DNA of 6,910 nt from Pseudopedobacter sp039918235 (GTDB lineage: Bacteria; Bacteroidota; Bacteroidia; Sphingobacteriales; Sphingobacteriaceae), in assembly GCA_039918235.1 (NCBI GenBank), contig JBDSHZ010000049.1, positions 1-6,910 on the forward strand, given 5' to 3'. The translations under genes and the position numbers were made by a program. Positions 6,515 through 6,910 of the stretch are shown here, in pieces. The first letter of the stretch is position 1; every line of letters starts with the position of its first letter. The notes beneath the pieces are model-generated. The model searched no databases and was not told the DNA's origin. It worked only from the letters and a program-made list of their open reading frames with translations.

Positions 6515-6910
6515 TTAGGTGATTCTTAATTCATTAATTGCTTCAACCCATTCCTGATGCTTACATTTTTTACAGGTGAGCACTTTATGATTTGTGGAGG
6601 TATGCTGCATATTCCCACAAAAAGAACAGGCATAATTTTTTCCTTTGATCAATTGATTCTTTTTATCAGAAAAAGTGTGAGGTAATATGGGCAAGCCATA
6701 TTTTACATTTTTATCTTCTTTAAAGAAAATACTAATCTGACCGCTGGTTTCTAATATTGCTAGGTTAACCTGACCTAAGTGAGTAACATTCCTTATCCTT
6801 AATTCAGCAAAAAACTCATCCTGTGCCAAGGATTCTTTTCCAAAGTTTTCAATAGAGAACTCTCCATCTTCAATCAGATACACTGGCTTTCCTTCCAACC
6901 AAGTTTCTAC
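6515..6910 (-). CDS. DUF421 (YetF-type) membrane protein, C-terminal part with zinc-ribbon-like tail; 5' end outside window
   Basis: The frame ends with TAA at 6517-6515 and is open to the right edge, giving 131 visible residues; no ATG start is visible and the codon at 6898-6896 is an internal TTG (Leu). Counting from the first visible codon, WLEGKPVYLIEDGEFSIEN (4-22), FFAELRIRNVTHLGQV (33-48) and NLAILETSGQISIF (49-62) match the soluble DUF421 domain that follows the transmembrane helices in YetF-type proteins. The membrane segments would be encoded beyond the window. The tail carries CSFC (95-98) and CKKC (113-116), a CX2C-X14-CX2C arrangement typical of a zinc ribbon or rubredoxin-like knuckle, followed by HQEWVEAINELRIT. 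Such a tail is not part of the minimal YetF layout as I know it. The function of the family is poorly defined, and no link to the uronate genes is evident other than shared orientation and a 163-bp spacing. Confidence 0.75.
   Translation of the reverse strand, partial: VETWLEGKPVYLIEDGEFSIENFGKESLAQDEFFAELRIRNVTHLGQVNLAILETSGQISIFFKEDKNVKYGLPILPHTFSDKKNQLIKGKNYACSFCGNMQHTSTNHKVLTCKKCKHQEWVEAINELRIT

Noticed and set aside
6501..6519. Possible terminator hairpin after the DUF421 gene (CCTA...TAGG)
   Set aside because: Only four base pairs close an 11-nt A-rich loop, and the sequence overlaps the stop codon; this is too weak to call a terminator.
6896..6898. TTG at 6898-6896 as the start codon of a small 127-residue protein
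   Set aside because: The frame continues upstream to the window edge with V-E-T-W, and the DUF421 similarity begins before the TTG, so it is an internal Leu codon of a longer, truncated gene.

Overview
The window reads as part of a pectin and uronate utilisation locus from an AT-rich member of the Bacteroidota, probably a Pedobacter-like Sphingobacteriaceae. The evidence for this is the gene content (exported GH105, GH28 and PL22-type enzymes), the lack of Shine-Dalgarno sequences with A/T-rich leaders instead, and the style of the proteins. The genus is an inference and was not tested against any database. All six genes lie on the minus strand, so transcription runs from right to left.

Layout in the direction of transcription. 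The right edge (6910-6515) holds the C-terminal part of a DUF421/YetF-type membrane protein ending in a four-cysteine zinc-ribbon-like tail. A 163-bp spacer (6514-6352) carries an inverted repeat and short AT-rich repeats. A LacI-family repressor (6351-5335) follows, and 14 bp after it a mannonate dehydratase UxuA (5320-4145). A strong hairpin with an 18-bp perfect stem (4131-4092) closes that unit. A leader region of about 170 bp (4091-3921) follows. The second unit consists of a GH105 unsaturated uronyl hydrolase (3920-2523), a GH28 polygalacturonase-family protein (2517-967) and a PL22 oligogalacturonate lyase (936-1, cut off by the left edge). The gaps in this unit are 5 and 30 bp.

How the genes work together. 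The three carbohydrate-active enzymes each start with a Sec signal peptide that lacks a lipobox, so they probably work in the periplasm. There GH28 would hydrolyse galacturonan or rhamnogalacturonan, GH105 would remove unsaturated uronyl residues from lyase products, and PL22 would split short oligogalacturonides to unsaturated monomers. In the cytoplasm UxuA turns D-mannonate into 2-keto-3-deoxygluconate, the common uronate intermediate. The adjacent LacI protein is the obvious local regulator candidate, possibly responding to a uronate catabolite. No SusC/SusD pair, hybrid two-component sensor, transporter, tRNA, rRNA, CRISPR array or mobile element is visible. Any importer must lie outside the window.

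Nothing here clearly amounts to an undescribed system. The points most worth a second look are the non-canonical active-site motifs of the GH28 protein, the signal peptide on a PL22 lyase whose characterised relatives are cytoplasmic, the zinc-ribbon tail on the DUF421 protein, and the repeat structures in the two leader regions.
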